Below are positions 44,501 through 52,930 of a stretch of DNA of 64,000 bases, in pieces. The translations under genes and the position numbers were made by a program. Source of the DNA: Paenibacillus catalpae. GTDB lineage: Bacteria; Bacillota; Bacilli; Paenibacillales; Paenibacillaceae. The stretch covers positions 186,001-250,000 of the forward strand of contig NZ_FOMT01000003.1 of assembly GCF_900112695.1 (NCBI RefSeq), given 5' to 3'. Below the pieces are notes generated by a model, which was not told where the DNA came from, did no database searches, and saw nothing but the letters and a program-made list of their open reading frames with translations. Within the stretch, counting starts at the first letter, position 1, and each line of letters opens with the position of its first letter.

Positions 44501-45985
44501 ATGTTGCAAACAACCGTATTGGCGTTTGATCTTGGAGCGAGCAGCGGCAGGGCGCTGATTGGCAAGCTGACGAGAGCCGAAGACGGAGAGCGCAGGCTGG
44601 AAGTCGAAGAAATCCACCGTTTTCCGAATGTAGCCGTTCAGGTTGGACGTCATTTGCATTGGGATATTCTAAGGCTGCTGCAGGAGATGAAGCATGCGCT
44701 GCGCAAAGCGTTCCAGCTTGGGTTTAAGCCGGTTACCTTTGGCGTAGATACATGGGGCGTTGACTTTGGGCTCCTGGATGCCAATGGCGAGCTGCTAGGC
44801 AATCCTTATCATTATCGGGATCCTCATACGGAAGGACTGATTGAGGAGATTGAAGCCTTGTTTGGCAAAGAGGAGCTCTTCCGGCAGGGCGGTCTGCAGT
44901 TTATGCCGTTTAATACGATCTATCAGCTCTATGCGATGAAGAAGGCGGCTTCTCCTAAGCTGGAGGCTGCCAGAACGCTGCTTCTAACGCCTGATTTGCT
45001 CGTTTATTTGCTTACGGGACAGCGGGCTTGCGAATTTTCGATGGCGACCACCACGCAGCTTCTGCATCCTGAGAGCCGGCAGTGGAACACGTCTTTAATG
45101 GAGAAGCTGGGCATTCCGTCAGATGTATTCCTGGAGCCGGTCTATCCGGGCACGCGGATTGGTCCATTGTCGGAGGAAGTTTGCGAGGAGCTGGGCATTC
45201 CATCCGTTGAGGCTGTAGCGGTAGCAACGCATGATACGGAGTCGGCTGTAGCGGCTATTCCGGCCGGGGCAGGAGCATTTGTCTATTTGGTATGCGGCAC
45301 CTGGTCACTGGTGGGGACAGAGCTTGATCAGCCCTTGCTGACGGCAGAAGCGATGGAGCTCGAGTTCTCGAATGAAGGCGGTGCAGGCGGCAAATACCAG
45401 CTCCTCAAAAATATTATGGGGCTATGGATATTGCAGGAGTGCAAACGGGAGTGGGATGAGCAGGGCAATGTCTATTCCTTTGCCGAATTGGCAAATATGG
45501 CTGAGCAAGAGGAAGCTTTCCGCAGTCTGATTAACCCGGATGATCTGCGCTTCTTTGGCCCGTCGAATATGACCGAGAAGGTAAGAAGCTATTGCCGCGA
45601 GTCGGGTCAGCCCGTTCCGATAACGGAGTCGGAGGTTGCGCGTTGTATTATGGACAGCCTTGCCCTCAGGTACAGATCTGCTCTGGAGCAGATCGAAAAG
45701 CTGACCGGCGAGCGCTACGGCGGCATGCATATGGTTGGCGGCGGTATTCAGAACAAGCTGCTTTGCCGCCTGACGGCTAATGCAATCGGACGCCCGGTAT
45801 GGGCAGGGCCGGTGGAAGCAAGCGCGATTGGCAACATGCTGGCGCAGTTCATGGCGCTGGGGAAATGTACGGATCTTGCGGAGGCGCGGCAATTGTCTGC
45901 TGCTTCCTTCCCGGTCGACATTTACGAGCCGTCGGATATGGATATATGGAATGAGACCTACGAACGATTCAAGCAGCTGCTGTAG
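44501..45985 (+). CDS. FGGY-family kinase acting as L-fuculokinase (RhaB-like)
   Basis: 494-residue sugar kinase with two ASKHA lobes. DLGASSGR near the start is the phosphate-1 motif, VDTWGVDFGLLD carries the catalytic Asp region, and GGGIQNKLLCRLTANAIGRP is the adenosine motif. The sequence looks closer to rhamnulokinase RhaB than to E. coli FucK, but no rhamnose isomerase or aldolase is present. The operon context therefore points to phosphorylation of L-fuculose. Confidence 0.86.
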   Translation: MLQTTVLAFDLGASSGRALIGKLTRAEDGERRLEVEEIHRFPNVAVQVGRHLHWDILRLLQEMKHALRKAFQLGFKPVTFGVDTWGVDFGLLDANGELLGNPYHYRDPHTEGLIEEIEALFGKEELFRQGGLQFMPFNTIYQLYAMKKAASPKLEAARTLLLTPDLLVYLLTGQRACEFSMATTTQLLHPESRQWNTSLMEKLGIPSDVFLEPVYPGTRIGPLSEEVCEELGIPSVEAVAVATHDTESAVAAIPAGAGAFVYLVCGTWSLVGTELDQPLLTAEAMELEFSNEGGAGGKYQLLKNIMGLWILQECKREWDEQGNVYSFAELANMAEQEEAFRSLINPDDLRFFGPSNMTEKVRSYCRESGQPVPITESEVARCIMDSLALRYRSALEQIEKLTGERYGGMHMVGGGIQNKLLCRLTANAIGRPVWAGPVEASAIGNMLAQFMALGKCTDLAEARQLSAASFPVDIYEPSDMDIWNETYERFKQLL

Positions 45986-46009
45986 GCTGCCTAATTGGGA
46001 GGACCAAGT

Positions 46010-46438
46010 ATGTTAAAGGGTATTCCGAAAATCATTTCACCCGAGCTGTTGAAGGTATTAGCCGAGATGGGGCATAGTGATGAAATCGTGCTTGCTGACG
46101 GCAATTTCCCGGCGGTGAGCCATGCGCAGCGTCTAGTCCGTTGTGACGGACATGGCGTACCGGAGCTGCTGGATGCGATCCTGCAGCTGTTCCCGCTCGA
46201 TCAATATGTGGAAAAGCCGGCCGCTCTCATGCAGGTGATGCCCGGTGATCCGGCAGAAACGCCGATCTGGGGCGAGTACAAAGCGATTATTACGCGGCGC
46301 AGCGGCTTGGAAGAGCCGTTCGAGGAAGTGGAGCGGTTCGCGTTCTACGAGCGTGCGAAGAAGGCTTATGCCATCGTCGCAACAGGAGAAAGCGCCATTT
46401 ACGCTAATCTGATCTTGAAAAAAGGCGTCATTTCATAA
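46010..46438 (+). CDS. fucU: L-fucose mutarotase (RbsD/FucU family)
   Basis: 142-residue protein that interconverts alpha and beta anomers of fucose. GHSDEIVLADGNFP contains the catalytic H22 and D30, and YANLILKKGVI is the usual C-terminal motif with the conserved Tyr/Asn. ATG 46010 is six bases after GGGAGGA. Last gene of the fucose operon; no transporter is included, so uptake must be encoded elsewhere. Confidence 0.92.
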   Translation: MLKGIPKIISPELLKVLAEMGHSDEIVLADGNFPAVSHAQRLVRCDGHGVPELLDAILQLFPLDQYVEKPAALMQVMPGDPAETPIWGEYKAIITRRSGLEEPFEEVERFAFYERAKKAYAIVATGESAIYANLILKKGVIS

Positions 46439-46446
46439 TGTATGGC

Positions 46447-46474
46447 AAGAAGCTGTCCATCCGGACAGCTTCTT
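46447..46474 (+). terminator. Hairpin after the fucose operon
   Basis: 12-bp perfect stem AAGAAGCTGTCC / GGACAGCTTCTT with loop ATCC; only two T residues follow. Confidence 0.6.
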
Positions 46475-46520
46475 TGCATGGCTCGGACGCTGGTACTCGG
46501 AGCGCGCTATGAAAAAGTAA

Positions 46521-46560
46521 AGGCCGTACCAAGGTAAACAACCTTGGCACGGCCTATTTT
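46521..46560. terminator. Terminator for the GH26-type gene (possibly bidirectional)
   Basis: Arms AGGCCGTACCAAGGT and ACCTTGGCACGGCCT (one mismatch). On the minus strand they are followed by TTACTTTTT, on the plus strand by ATTTT. Confidence 0.8.
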
Positions 46561-46563
46561 CTA

Positions 46564-48186
46564 TTAAGTCGTCTTGAACGTATACGATTTACGGGAAGCT
46601 TCGCGGTTCTTGGAATCATATACGATAACCTCGATTTTGTGGCTGCCGGCTTTCAGTTTGTCCGGCTGGATCGAGAAGGTGTACGGATACTGCTGACGCG
46701 TCAGCACAACAGCGCCGTCCAGCTTAATTACCACTTTGCTGATGTACGGATCATAGGTTTTTACCCACACAATGCCGGTAGCCGGTTTGCCGATCGTACC
46801 CTGGTTCGCGAACTTGCTTACCGTTTTTGCATAGCTGCTCGTACCTGATGCAACCTTGGACAAGTAATAAGGATCTTGAATCAACTTGCTGTAGGAGCTG
46901 AGCAAGGCCGGACTTTCCGTCAGGCTGAAGTTGTTTAAGCTCCGTTCCGCGCTGTAGGAATCCGTCAGAGTATTGAGACTGAACCAGTTGATTGATTTTA
47001 CCCTCGGATATTTCAGCTTCGCACCATGGTAAAGCATGTTCATTTTCGTAATGGCAAAATTTACGGCCGAAGTATTGCCCGCTTTACTGAAATGCGTCGC
47101 TCCAAATTCGCTGATCATAATCGGCTTGCGGGAAGCGTAAAGCTTATAGGTATAATCAAGAGAGTCCAGCGGATTGACCTGGTCGGCAGGCTCTTTGACG
47201 TTGCCGTTGAAATATTTGACGCTATAGATGCTGAGGCCAACCCAATCGACATAATCATCACCAGGATAATAAGAGGCGATTTTTTGTTTCGGATTAGCTG
47301 CTGGCGACCAGACCATCGCGACATTTGGCGCTTCTTCCTTCATCACCTTCGAGACGAGGCGGAATTTCTCGATGTAGAGCGAAGGATTGCCGTTCCACTT
47401 CACCCAGCTGCCGTTCATCTCGGAGGCGAAACGGAGGAAGATCGGGATGCCTGCTGCTTTCGCGTCCCGCGCGAATTTGCGTAAATACGCGTCATCCTTC
47501 ACGGCGCTCAGCCCGTTATCCGGCTGCAAGGCAATCTGAATAGCTCCGCCTGCTTTCTTGACCGTTTCTGCCCAATGATAGGGGAAGGCGCTGCCGTATT
47601 TATGATAATTGAAATATACGGCATGCTGCTTGCCGGACAGCTTGTTGAAGGCGCTGAACTTGCCGTCCTTTTGTTTCTCGACGCCGCTGTCTTTCTCGAT
47701 ATAAGCACCGATATACATCCCTGACGCAGGCTCAAACTTCGCCAAGCTGCCTGTTGTTGCCGCGGTTGAGCCTGCCTTTTCCAAATAGAGCTCAATCTGC
47801 GTATTGAGCGCGTCGGCTTTGGCGAGTACGGCATAATAGGTGTTCAGATCGCCTGTTTTTTCCCCAATGGCCTTATGGATCTTGGCTTCCCGATAATACG
47901 TATCGGCTGCTTTCTGGAATTGCTTGTCCGACGCATAGGCCTCGGCCAGCTTCCGCAAATATCCGGCCTGCACGGACTGGGCAACGGCCAGCTCAAATTC
48001 CTTAATCGCCAGTTTGATTTTGCCTTGATTCATATAAGCAACGCCATTCGTGTAATGCTTCCAGTGATGAACGGTGTCTGCTGCACTTACTGTCCGTGCC
48101 AGCGGTTGTACCGATAAGGCCAGAATAAACGCCATCAGAAGGATGATGCGCAATCCCCGCCAGATTTGCTTACGTGCGGTTGTCAT
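46564..48186 (-). CDS. Secreted GH26-like glycosidase with N-terminal TPR-like and C-terminal Ig-like domains
   Basis: 540-residue exported protein. The signal peptide (about 1-36) ends near VSAADT. Residues 40-140 form TPR-like helical repeats (GVAYMNQGKIKLAIKEFELA, then AYASDKQFQKAADTYYREAK). The catalytic TIM barrel (about 150-440) shows the GH26 acid/base in FASEMNGSW (E256) and the nucleophile in IMISEFGAT (E360). The last 80 residues resemble an Ig-like module ending in SYTFKTT. GH26 enzymes hydrolyse beta-mannans or mixed-linkage glucans; this branch is divergent and substrate is open. TPR repeats attached to a secreted GH26 are unusual and suggest anchoring to a protein or cell-surface partner. 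Confidence 0.8.
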   Translation of the reverse strand: MTTARKQIWRGLRIILLMAFILALSVQPLARTVSAADTVHHWKHYTNGVAYMNQGKIKLAIKEFELAVAQSVQAGYLRKLAEAYASDKQFQKAADTYYREAKIHKAIGEKTGDLNTYYAVLAKADALNTQIELYLEKAGSTAATTGSLAKFEPASGMYIGAYIEKDSGVEKQKDGKFSAFNKLSGKQHAVYFNYHKYGSAFPYHWAETVKKAGGAIQIALQPDNGLSAVKDDAYLRKFARDAKAAGIPIFLRFASEMNGSWVKWNGNPSLYIEKFRLVSKVMKEEAPNVAMVWSPAANPKQKIASYYPGDDYVDWVGLSIYSVKYFNGNVKEPADQVNPLDSLDYTYKLYASRKPIMISEFGATHFSKAGNTSAVNFAITKMNMLYHGAKLKYPRVKSINWFSLNTLTDSYSAERSLNNFSLTESPALLSSYSKLIQDPYYLSKVASGTSSYAKTVSKFANQGTIGKPATGIVWVKTYDPYISKVVIKLDGAVVLTRQQYPYTFSIQPDKLKAGSHKIEVIVYDSKNREASRKSYTFKTT

Positions 48187-48433
48187 TTGTAATGCCCTCC
48201 TTGTTTGTCCTATAGCTTGTTCTCTCTGCCTGGAATAGGCATTTCTTTCTACAGTTATCGGCTGAGTAATCGAACGTGTGAATAACTTGCCTGAAATGCG
48301 TACTTAAGTCCTATTAAATCTTTATACACGCGGACCCGGGAATATGAAACGGATTGTACTCCCAATAGATATAGCAACCTTTTTCTGGAAACGAAAGTCT
48401 AGTATGTAATATTGAAAAAGGGAGGCTTAACGG

Positions 48434-49963
48434 ATGAAGCTTACCGCTGTATCCCTCACTGTTCTGACATTAATCATGGGCTGCGGTTCTGATGGAGGTC
48501 CAACAATGAGCTACACGCCTTCTGTGCCTTTGGCAGCGGAAACCTCTCCCGCTAATCCGTCACCTGCGTCCAAAGGGCATGACGATAAAGAGAGATTGCG
48601 AGCAGAGCTGGTTAAACATGACAACGGCTTCTCCTTTCCTTTACATATTTCGGAAGGAGCTGGCGGTTTTGGCACACAAACGCTGCTTGTCCCACATGAA
48701 GATCATCTTGTTGCCCATCTTGTAAAACGGACTGCATATGAGCCGGATGGCAAAAGATTTCAGCTTGATGTCGTCACCATTCAACCGGAGGAGCAGGACT
48801 ATTATATTTATCCGGTGGCAGATGTTATCGTTCAGGATGATTATTCCGTCGACTCCATTGCCGGAGCTTACGGATTCACTGATCAGAATCAGCTTGTTCT
48901 GATTCAGCCGAAGGAGCGTGATGACGGGCAGGAAGGTGTGCAATACGATGTGATCGCACTCGATCCTTACACCGGCCGGATCAGGACAATTGCTGCGGAT
49001 GCGGTTCCCGATGTGTCACCGGCCTTTTACGCGAAGGGATGGATGGATTCGTCCGGTCAGCTGTATTTGAACAGCTATTCCGATGGCCGTCTCTGGTCCG
49101 TAGATACAAGCAGCGGTCAAGTCCGCCTTATAGAGGGGGAATTCAAACATAGCTGGCCGTTGTATCTACTTAGCGCATCGCCAAGCGGCAATTTGTTCTG
49201 GCACGAACAAGAGGATAACTTCCGGTTGTACAATCGGAATGGGGAACAGCTCAAGGTGATTCCTCAAGCGCCCGGCTTTCATTCTTATCCGGCTTTCGAA
49301 TGGAGTCCGGACAGCCGGCATGCAGCCTTAGCCTTTACTTTAAGTGACAGCCGGGACCATGTTCTGGGCGGAGAGGATGCCTATATCATTGCTCCGGAAG
49401 TCATTGCTTTCTATGATCAGACAGGGACGTTAACATGGGATGTTCAGGCAAAGCCCAAGGAAGGATTTACGAATGTGGACTGGAACGGTTGGCTTGCAGA
49501 CGGTGAACAAGGCATTTTATCCTGGTACAGGCTGGACCGGTCTGAAGAAGGAGCAGCCCCTCACAAGGTTGATCTGAGCTACGCTTTGGCCGATGTGACA
49601 ACGGGCAAACTTACTGAGCTGACACCGGCTAAAAGGCTGGAGGATCTGGAGAAACCAGTGCCGGTTGCAAGGCGAACTGCCGAGCCCCTGTTTATAGACC
49701 GCGAAGAAGAGCTTTACTGGTCGCCCGCGGAGGTACAGGCAAATGCCAATAGAAGTTATGTTCTGCTCTCACAGCCTGCGGACTCGCAGCTCATTTGGGC
49801 AACTTATGATTATAATGCGGGGCAGACAACGATTACCCGCTATGATCCGGTGAATCACGCCGCTTCAACTACCGTGTTTAACGAGCTGCTTGGGGAAGAA
49901 CTTCAGTTAGTCAATGACACGCTTGTCGTTGATAACAAGATGAATTACAAATGGATTCATTGA
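48434..49963 (+). CDS. Lipoprotein with predicted beta-propeller, function unknown
   Basis: 509-residue surface lipoprotein. The signal sequence ends in the lipobox LIMGC, giving C17, followed by a Pro/Ser/Thr-rich linker. Repeated segments of about 50 residues with Trp/Tyr-Asp motifs (for example FEWSPDSRHAALAFTL) point to a TolB/WD40-like propeller. I do not recognise a specific family. It is monocistronic with GGGAGG before ATG 48434 and a hairpin after the stop. It lies divergent to the GH26 gene, but a joint role is not evident. Confidence 0.7.
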   Translation: MKLTAVSLTVLTLIMGCGSDGGPTMSYTPSVPLAAETSPANPSPASKGHDDKERLRAELVKHDNGFSFPLHISEGAGGFGTQTLLVPHEDHLVAHLVKRTAYEPDGKRFQLDVVTIQPEEQDYYIYPVADVIVQDDYSVDSIAGAYGFTDQNQLVLIQPKERDDGQEGVQYDVIALDPYTGRIRTIAADAVPDVSPAFYAKGWMDSSGQLYLNSYSDGRLWSVDTSSGQVRLIEGEFKHSWPLYLLSASPSGNLFWHEQEDNFRLYNRNGEQLKVIPQAPGFHSYPAFEWSPDSRHAALAFTLSDSRDHVLGGEDAYIIAPEVIAFYDQTGTLTWDVQAKPKEGFTNVDWNGWLADGEQGILSWYRLDRSEEGAAPHKVDLSYALADVTTGKLTELTPAKRLEDLEKPVPVARRTAEPLFIDREEELYWSPAEVQANANRSYVLLSQPADSQLIWATYDYNAGQTTITRYDPVNHAASTTVFNELLGEELQLVNDTLVVDNKMNYKWIH

Positions 49964-49978
49964 GAAGAAAAGGCTAAC

Positions 49979-50009
49979 AGCCTGCCCACGTATTTACCGG
50001 TGGCAGGCT
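49979..50009 (+). terminator. Hairpin after the propeller lipoprotein gene
   Basis: AGCCTGCC / GGCAGGCT extended by AC / GT across a one-base bulge; followed by ATCTTTATGG. It could also serve the convergent gene at 50041. Confidence 0.6.
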
Positions 50010-50040
50010 ATCTTTATGGTGCTGCTATATGAGTACCGCA

Positions 50041-50337
50041 TCAGCTTCCGCTGGTTATGCGGGCATTCTGCTGTTGTTTGCATATGATCTTGCGTAAGCT
50101 GTCCCCGGATAAAAAGTAAACCCGCTCAAGGTCAGCGATTGACTGCCCCTTGCAATATTCCGCATAGATCTCATCATTGCGATCATTGATCCGCGCTTTG
50201 GTGCCGCTCAGCTGTCCCCAGCCGGCGCGCTCCTCGCTTTGTTTCGGAATGTAGAGCAATTCGCCATCAATATATTGCTGGATTTGCCTAAGCAGAGTCT
50301 GGGGAAGCACATCTTTCCCGTTTTTGTAACGCCCCAT
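50041..50337 (-). CDS. Small CD3324-family / Mor-like putative DNA-binding protein
   Basis: 98-residue cytoplasmic protein. It begins GRYKNGKDVLPQTLLRQIQQ and contains GELLYIPKQ, both typical of the CD3324/YraL group, related to the Mor transcription activator. A helix-turn-helix (about 60-90, GQSIADLERVYFLSGDSLRK) makes DNA binding likely. GAGGAGGG precedes ATG 50337. The start region overlaps a 36-codon reading frame and is preceded by a 10-codon leader and two hairpins, suggesting translational or attenuation control. No target is known. Confidence 0.75.
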   Translation of the reverse strand: MGRYKNGKDVLPQTLLRQIQQYIDGELLYIPKQSEERAGWGQLSGTKARINDRNDEIYAEYCKGQSIADLERVYFLSGDSLRKIICKQQQNARITSGS

Positions 50338-50398
50338 CGAGGCCCTCCTCTAATAGTTGATTCTTTTGGCTTTCGTTGGCTTGTTTAGCGTTAAACAT
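50288..50398 (-). CDS. 36-residue ORF overlapping the start of the CD3324-like gene
   Basis: Starts at ATG 50398 behind the strong site AGGAGGAGGG and ends inside the CD3324-like gene in another frame. The product begins MFNAKQANESQKNQLLEEGL and is charged and hydrophilic, without recognisable relatives. It may be a coupling ORF that delivers ribosomes to the ATG at 50337. Confidence 0.45.
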   Translation of the reverse strand: MFNAKQANESQKNQLLEEGLDGALQKRERCASPDSA

Positions 50399-50449
50399 GG
50401 CTAACCCTCCTCCTTTCATATTTTGCATTGCGATTATTATCAAATGGAA

Positions 50450-50498
50450 GGGGGAACCGAAGGCTCCCCCTATATGGGTATTCGCTTACGCGAATACC
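50450..50498 (-). promoter_or_regulatory. Two consecutive leader hairpins
   Basis: GGTATTCGC / GCGAATACC with loop TTAC (50477-50498) spans the last codons and stop of the 10-codon leader peptide. GGGGGAACC / GGCTCCCCC with loop GAA (50450-50470) follows. Together with the leader ORF they resemble a translation-dependent attenuator. Confidence 0.55.
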
Positions 50499-50518
50499 AC
50501 CTCGTGGATCTGAATCAT
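50486..50518 (-). CDS. 10-residue leader peptide ORF
   Basis: MIQIHEVVFA and a stop, starting at ATG 50518, nine bases after AAAGGAGG (50528-50535). The strong ribosome binding site, tiny size and a hairpin over its end argue for a regulatory leader peptide. The codons give no obvious amino-acid bias that would identify a signal. Confidence 0.5.
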   Translation of the reverse strand: MIQIHEVVFA

Positions 50519-50699
50519 TTCGTTCAGCCTCCTTTCCGGTCATTTCGTCGGCCCGACATCTATATTAACGCATAGAAAGGCGGCATCCCGCAAGGTCAAA
50601 AACGGTTAAATTTGTATTTTGCCAAAAATGCCGTTCATATCACTCCAATATCCTCTTTAGCGGATAGAAGGCCGGCGAGGGTGGCAAACGCGCTGCTAG

Positions 50700-50745
50700 T
50701 TGACATTGGAAAGATATTTCAATAAGATTCACCTATCAGATAGGT
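50700..50745 (+). promoter_or_regulatory. Promoter and operator of the GntR gene
   Basis: TTGACA (50700-50705), 17 bases, TAAGAT (50723-50728), then the perfect palindrome ACCTATCAGATAGGT (50731-50745). The same palindrome recurs at 51492-51506. Confidence 0.85.
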
Positions 50746-50763
50746 ATAAAGGAAGGTTGACAT

Positions 50764-51444
50764 ATGAATCGTAAAATCAAGAAGCAGCATACGCATGAAC
50801 TCGTTTCGGAAGAAATTATCAAATATATTGCCGACAAGGGGCTGGAGGAAGGGGAAAAGCTTCCGTCCGTCGACGAGCTCGTTTCGTTGTTTGGGGTCGG
50901 CCGTTCTTCCTTGCGCGAAGCGCTGAGATATTTGGAAGCGGTTGAAATCGTCAAGGTCATTAACGGCAAGGGCATTTACGTAACCGATTCCGGTTCTTAC
51001 CGGTACAGCGGAAAAGTGAAAATTGACAACGAAAAATCGTTTTTGCTTGATATTCTGGATGTCCGGAGGGCGCTGGAGGGCAAAGCCGTCGAGCTGGCCG
51101 CGAAACGGATAACGGATGGCAAAATCGAAGAGATGAAGGCATGTTTGGCGGAATACGATGCACGAAAACAGGAAGGTCTGGATACGTCGGCGATTGATTA
51201 CGAATTCCATCAGCATATTTACGACGCCGCAGGCAATCCTCTTCTTCACAGCGTGTATGACTCCATATCGGAGCTGGTCAAAAAGTTTTTCTCGGGTCCG
51301 TTTGGAGTGAAAGAGCTGTTCGATAATACGTATCCGTTCCACCGCACCTTATTCGAAGGGATTGAAAGCCACGATTGGAAGCACGCGCTTAATGAATTTA
51401 ACAAAATGATGGATATCATCGAAGAAACGATACGGGAGTATTGA
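50764..51444 (+). CDS. GntR/FadR-family repressor of the downstream ABC operon
   Basis: 226-residue regulator. The winged helix (about 10-75) has LPSVDELVSLFGVGRSSLRE and ALRYLEAVEIVKVINGKGIY. The C-terminal FCD effector domain (about 90-226) contains the metal-binding-type segment DYEFHQHIYDAAGNPLL. The same 15-bp palindrome lies at its own promoter and at the transporter promoter, so autoregulation and repression of the ABC operon are likely. FCD ligands are usually organic or sugar acids. Confidence 0.92.
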   Translation: MNRKIKKQHTHELVSEEIIKYIADKGLEEGEKLPSVDELVSLFGVGRSSLREALRYLEAVEIVKVINGKGIYVTDSGSYRYSGKVKIDNEKSFLLDILDVRRALEGKAVELAAKRITDGKIEEMKACLAEYDARKQEGLDTSAIDYEFHQHIYDAAGNPLLHSVYDSISELVKKFFSGPFGVKELFDNTYPFHRTLFEGIESHDWKHALNEFNKMMDIIEETIREY

Positions 51445-51459
51445 CAGAAAATTTAGATA

Positions 51460-51506
51460 TTGACAATTCGTAAATGTCTCACTTATATTTAACCTATCAG
51501 ACAGGT
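51460..51506 (+). promoter_or_regulatory. Promoter and operator of the GntR-controlled ABC operon
   Basis: TTGACA (51460-51465), 17 bases, TTATAT (51483-51488), then ACCTATCAGACAGGT (51492-51506), one base pair away from a perfect copy of the gntR operator and placed at the same distance from the -10 box. Confidence 0.85.
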
Positions 51507-51538
51507 ATACAGTATGATACTCATTAAGGGGGATTCCA

Positions 51539-52864
51539 ATGCAACAAAAGTCTTGGAAGAAATCGCTGTTATCCGTATCTATGATTGGTTTGGCACTCAG
51601 TTTGACCGCGACGGCCTGCAGCTCGTCCGGATCCAAGAACGGCAATGGGGGAGACGACAAGGTAGTCACGCTGCGCATGATAGAAAGCTTAACGAGCCCT
51701 AACCGCACGGCCGTCATTCAAGAAAGCATAAAAGCATTTATGGATCAGAATCCAAACATTAAGGTCGAATTGATTTCACCGCCGTTTGATCAGGCTGACA
51801 ACAAAATCAGAACGATGCTGAACGCAAAACAGGAGCTCGACGTGCTTGAGGTTCGCGACCTGAACGTGGCGGAATTCGTGAACAACGGCTACGTGGAACC
51901 GCTAAACGAATATACGAAAAGCTGGGATGACTTCAGCACCGTTACTTCCGTCGCCCAGTCCGTTGCTTCCGTCGGCGATAAGCTGTATTTTATCCCGAAT
52001 GGACTGTATCAACGGCAGTTGTTTTACCGCGCGGACTGGCTGAAGGACGCGGGAATCACTGTTCCGGCTACATACGAGGAGCTGGTTGAAGCTTCCGTGA
52101 AGCTGACCGATCCTTCCAAGAACCGCTTTGGCTTCTCGTTCCGAGGAGGATCAGGCGCCAACGCTGTGCCGGATACGATGATTCAGGCGTACAGCTCGGA
52201 TAAGATCAATATGGATGACGCCATGTTCCTGAAGGACGGCGGTACGATCTATTCGTCTCCTGAAGCGAAGGAAGCGGTTGAACAGTACGTGAAGCTGTAT
52301 AAGGTAGGTTCGCCGCCGGACTCCATTAACTGGGGCTTCCAGGAACAAGTGCAGGCGTTCACCTCCGGCGTAACGGCATTCCTCTTGCAGGATCCGGATG
52401 TTATCCAAACGTTGACCGACAGCATGGAGGAAGGCACATGGGCAACCGCTCCGATGCCGAAGGGGCCGCAGGGCAAAGCGCTGATTTCCGCTGGCGGTGC
52501 GGGTTGGGGAATCCCATCCTACTCCAAAAACAAAGAAGCGGCCTGGAAGCTGATCAGCTTCCTGTCTTCGCCGGAAGAGAACACGAAGCTGTCCAAGAGC
52601 CACGGCACAGTACCGATTCATTCTTCCGCCACGGAGGATGCATTTTTCCAAAACGGACCTTACAAGACGCTGCTGGATATGACGAATCAACCGGATACAT
52701 TCATCAACTTCAAGCCGCCTTTCCAATATCCAGCCAACGGACAATGGGGCACGGTCGCCATGGAGTCCGGGCAGAGGATGCTGCTGGGCAAGGCGAGCGT
52801 AGAAGATACGCTGAAAGAATGGGACGACTACTGGGTGAAAGCGAAAGCACAATTGAACAACTGA
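51539..52864 (+). CDS. Solute-binding lipoprotein of the GntR-controlled ABC importer
   Basis: 441-residue family 1 binding protein. The lipobox LTATAC gives C27 after a basic N terminus. The binding domain has the features of CUT1 proteins, such as GVTAFLLQDPD and AGGAGWGIPSYSKNKEAAWK. It is one of three such proteins in the window, each in a separate operon. AAGGGGG precedes ATG 51539. A strong GC-rich hairpin follows the stop, probably lowering expression of the permeases relative to it. Confidence 0.88.
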   Translation: MQQKSWKKSLLSVSMIGLALSLTATACSSSGSKNGNGGDDKVVTLRMIESLTSPNRTAVIQESIKAFMDQNPNIKVELISPPFDQADNKIRTMLNAKQELDVLEVRDLNVAEFVNNGYVEPLNEYTKSWDDFSTVTSVAQSVASVGDKLYFIPNGLYQRQLFYRADWLKDAGITVPATYEELVEASVKLTDPSKNRFGFSFRGGSGANAVPDTMIQAYSSDKINMDDAMFLKDGGTIYSSPEAKEAVEQYVKLYKVGSPPDSINWGFQEQVQAFTSGVTAFLLQDPDVIQTLTDSMEEGTWATAPMPKGPQGKALISAGGAGWGIPSYSKNKEAAWKLISFLSSPEENTKLSKSHGTVPIHSSATEDAFFQNGPYKTLLDMTNQPDTFINFKPPFQYPANGQWGTVAMESGQRMLLGKASVEDTLKEWDDYWVKAKAQLNN

Positions 52865-52873
52865 TCGGTATAA

Positions 52874-52903
52874 GCGGTGGGCGGCAATCGATCCGCCCAC
52901 CGC
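52874..52903 (+). terminator. Intercistronic stem-loop after the third binding-protein gene
   Basis: 11-bp perfect stem GCGGTGGGCGG / CCGCCCACCGC with 8-base loop, followed by ATTTTAC. Comparable to the hairpin after lplA. Confidence 0.75.
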
Positions 52904-52930
52904 ATTTTACTAGCGGGGAAGGTGTTTGGT

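Noticed and set aside
52151-52900. 249-codon minus-strand frame opposite the third binding-protein gene
   Set aside because: No start signal or domain; the plus-strand gene has lipobox, operator-controlled promoter and coupled permeases.
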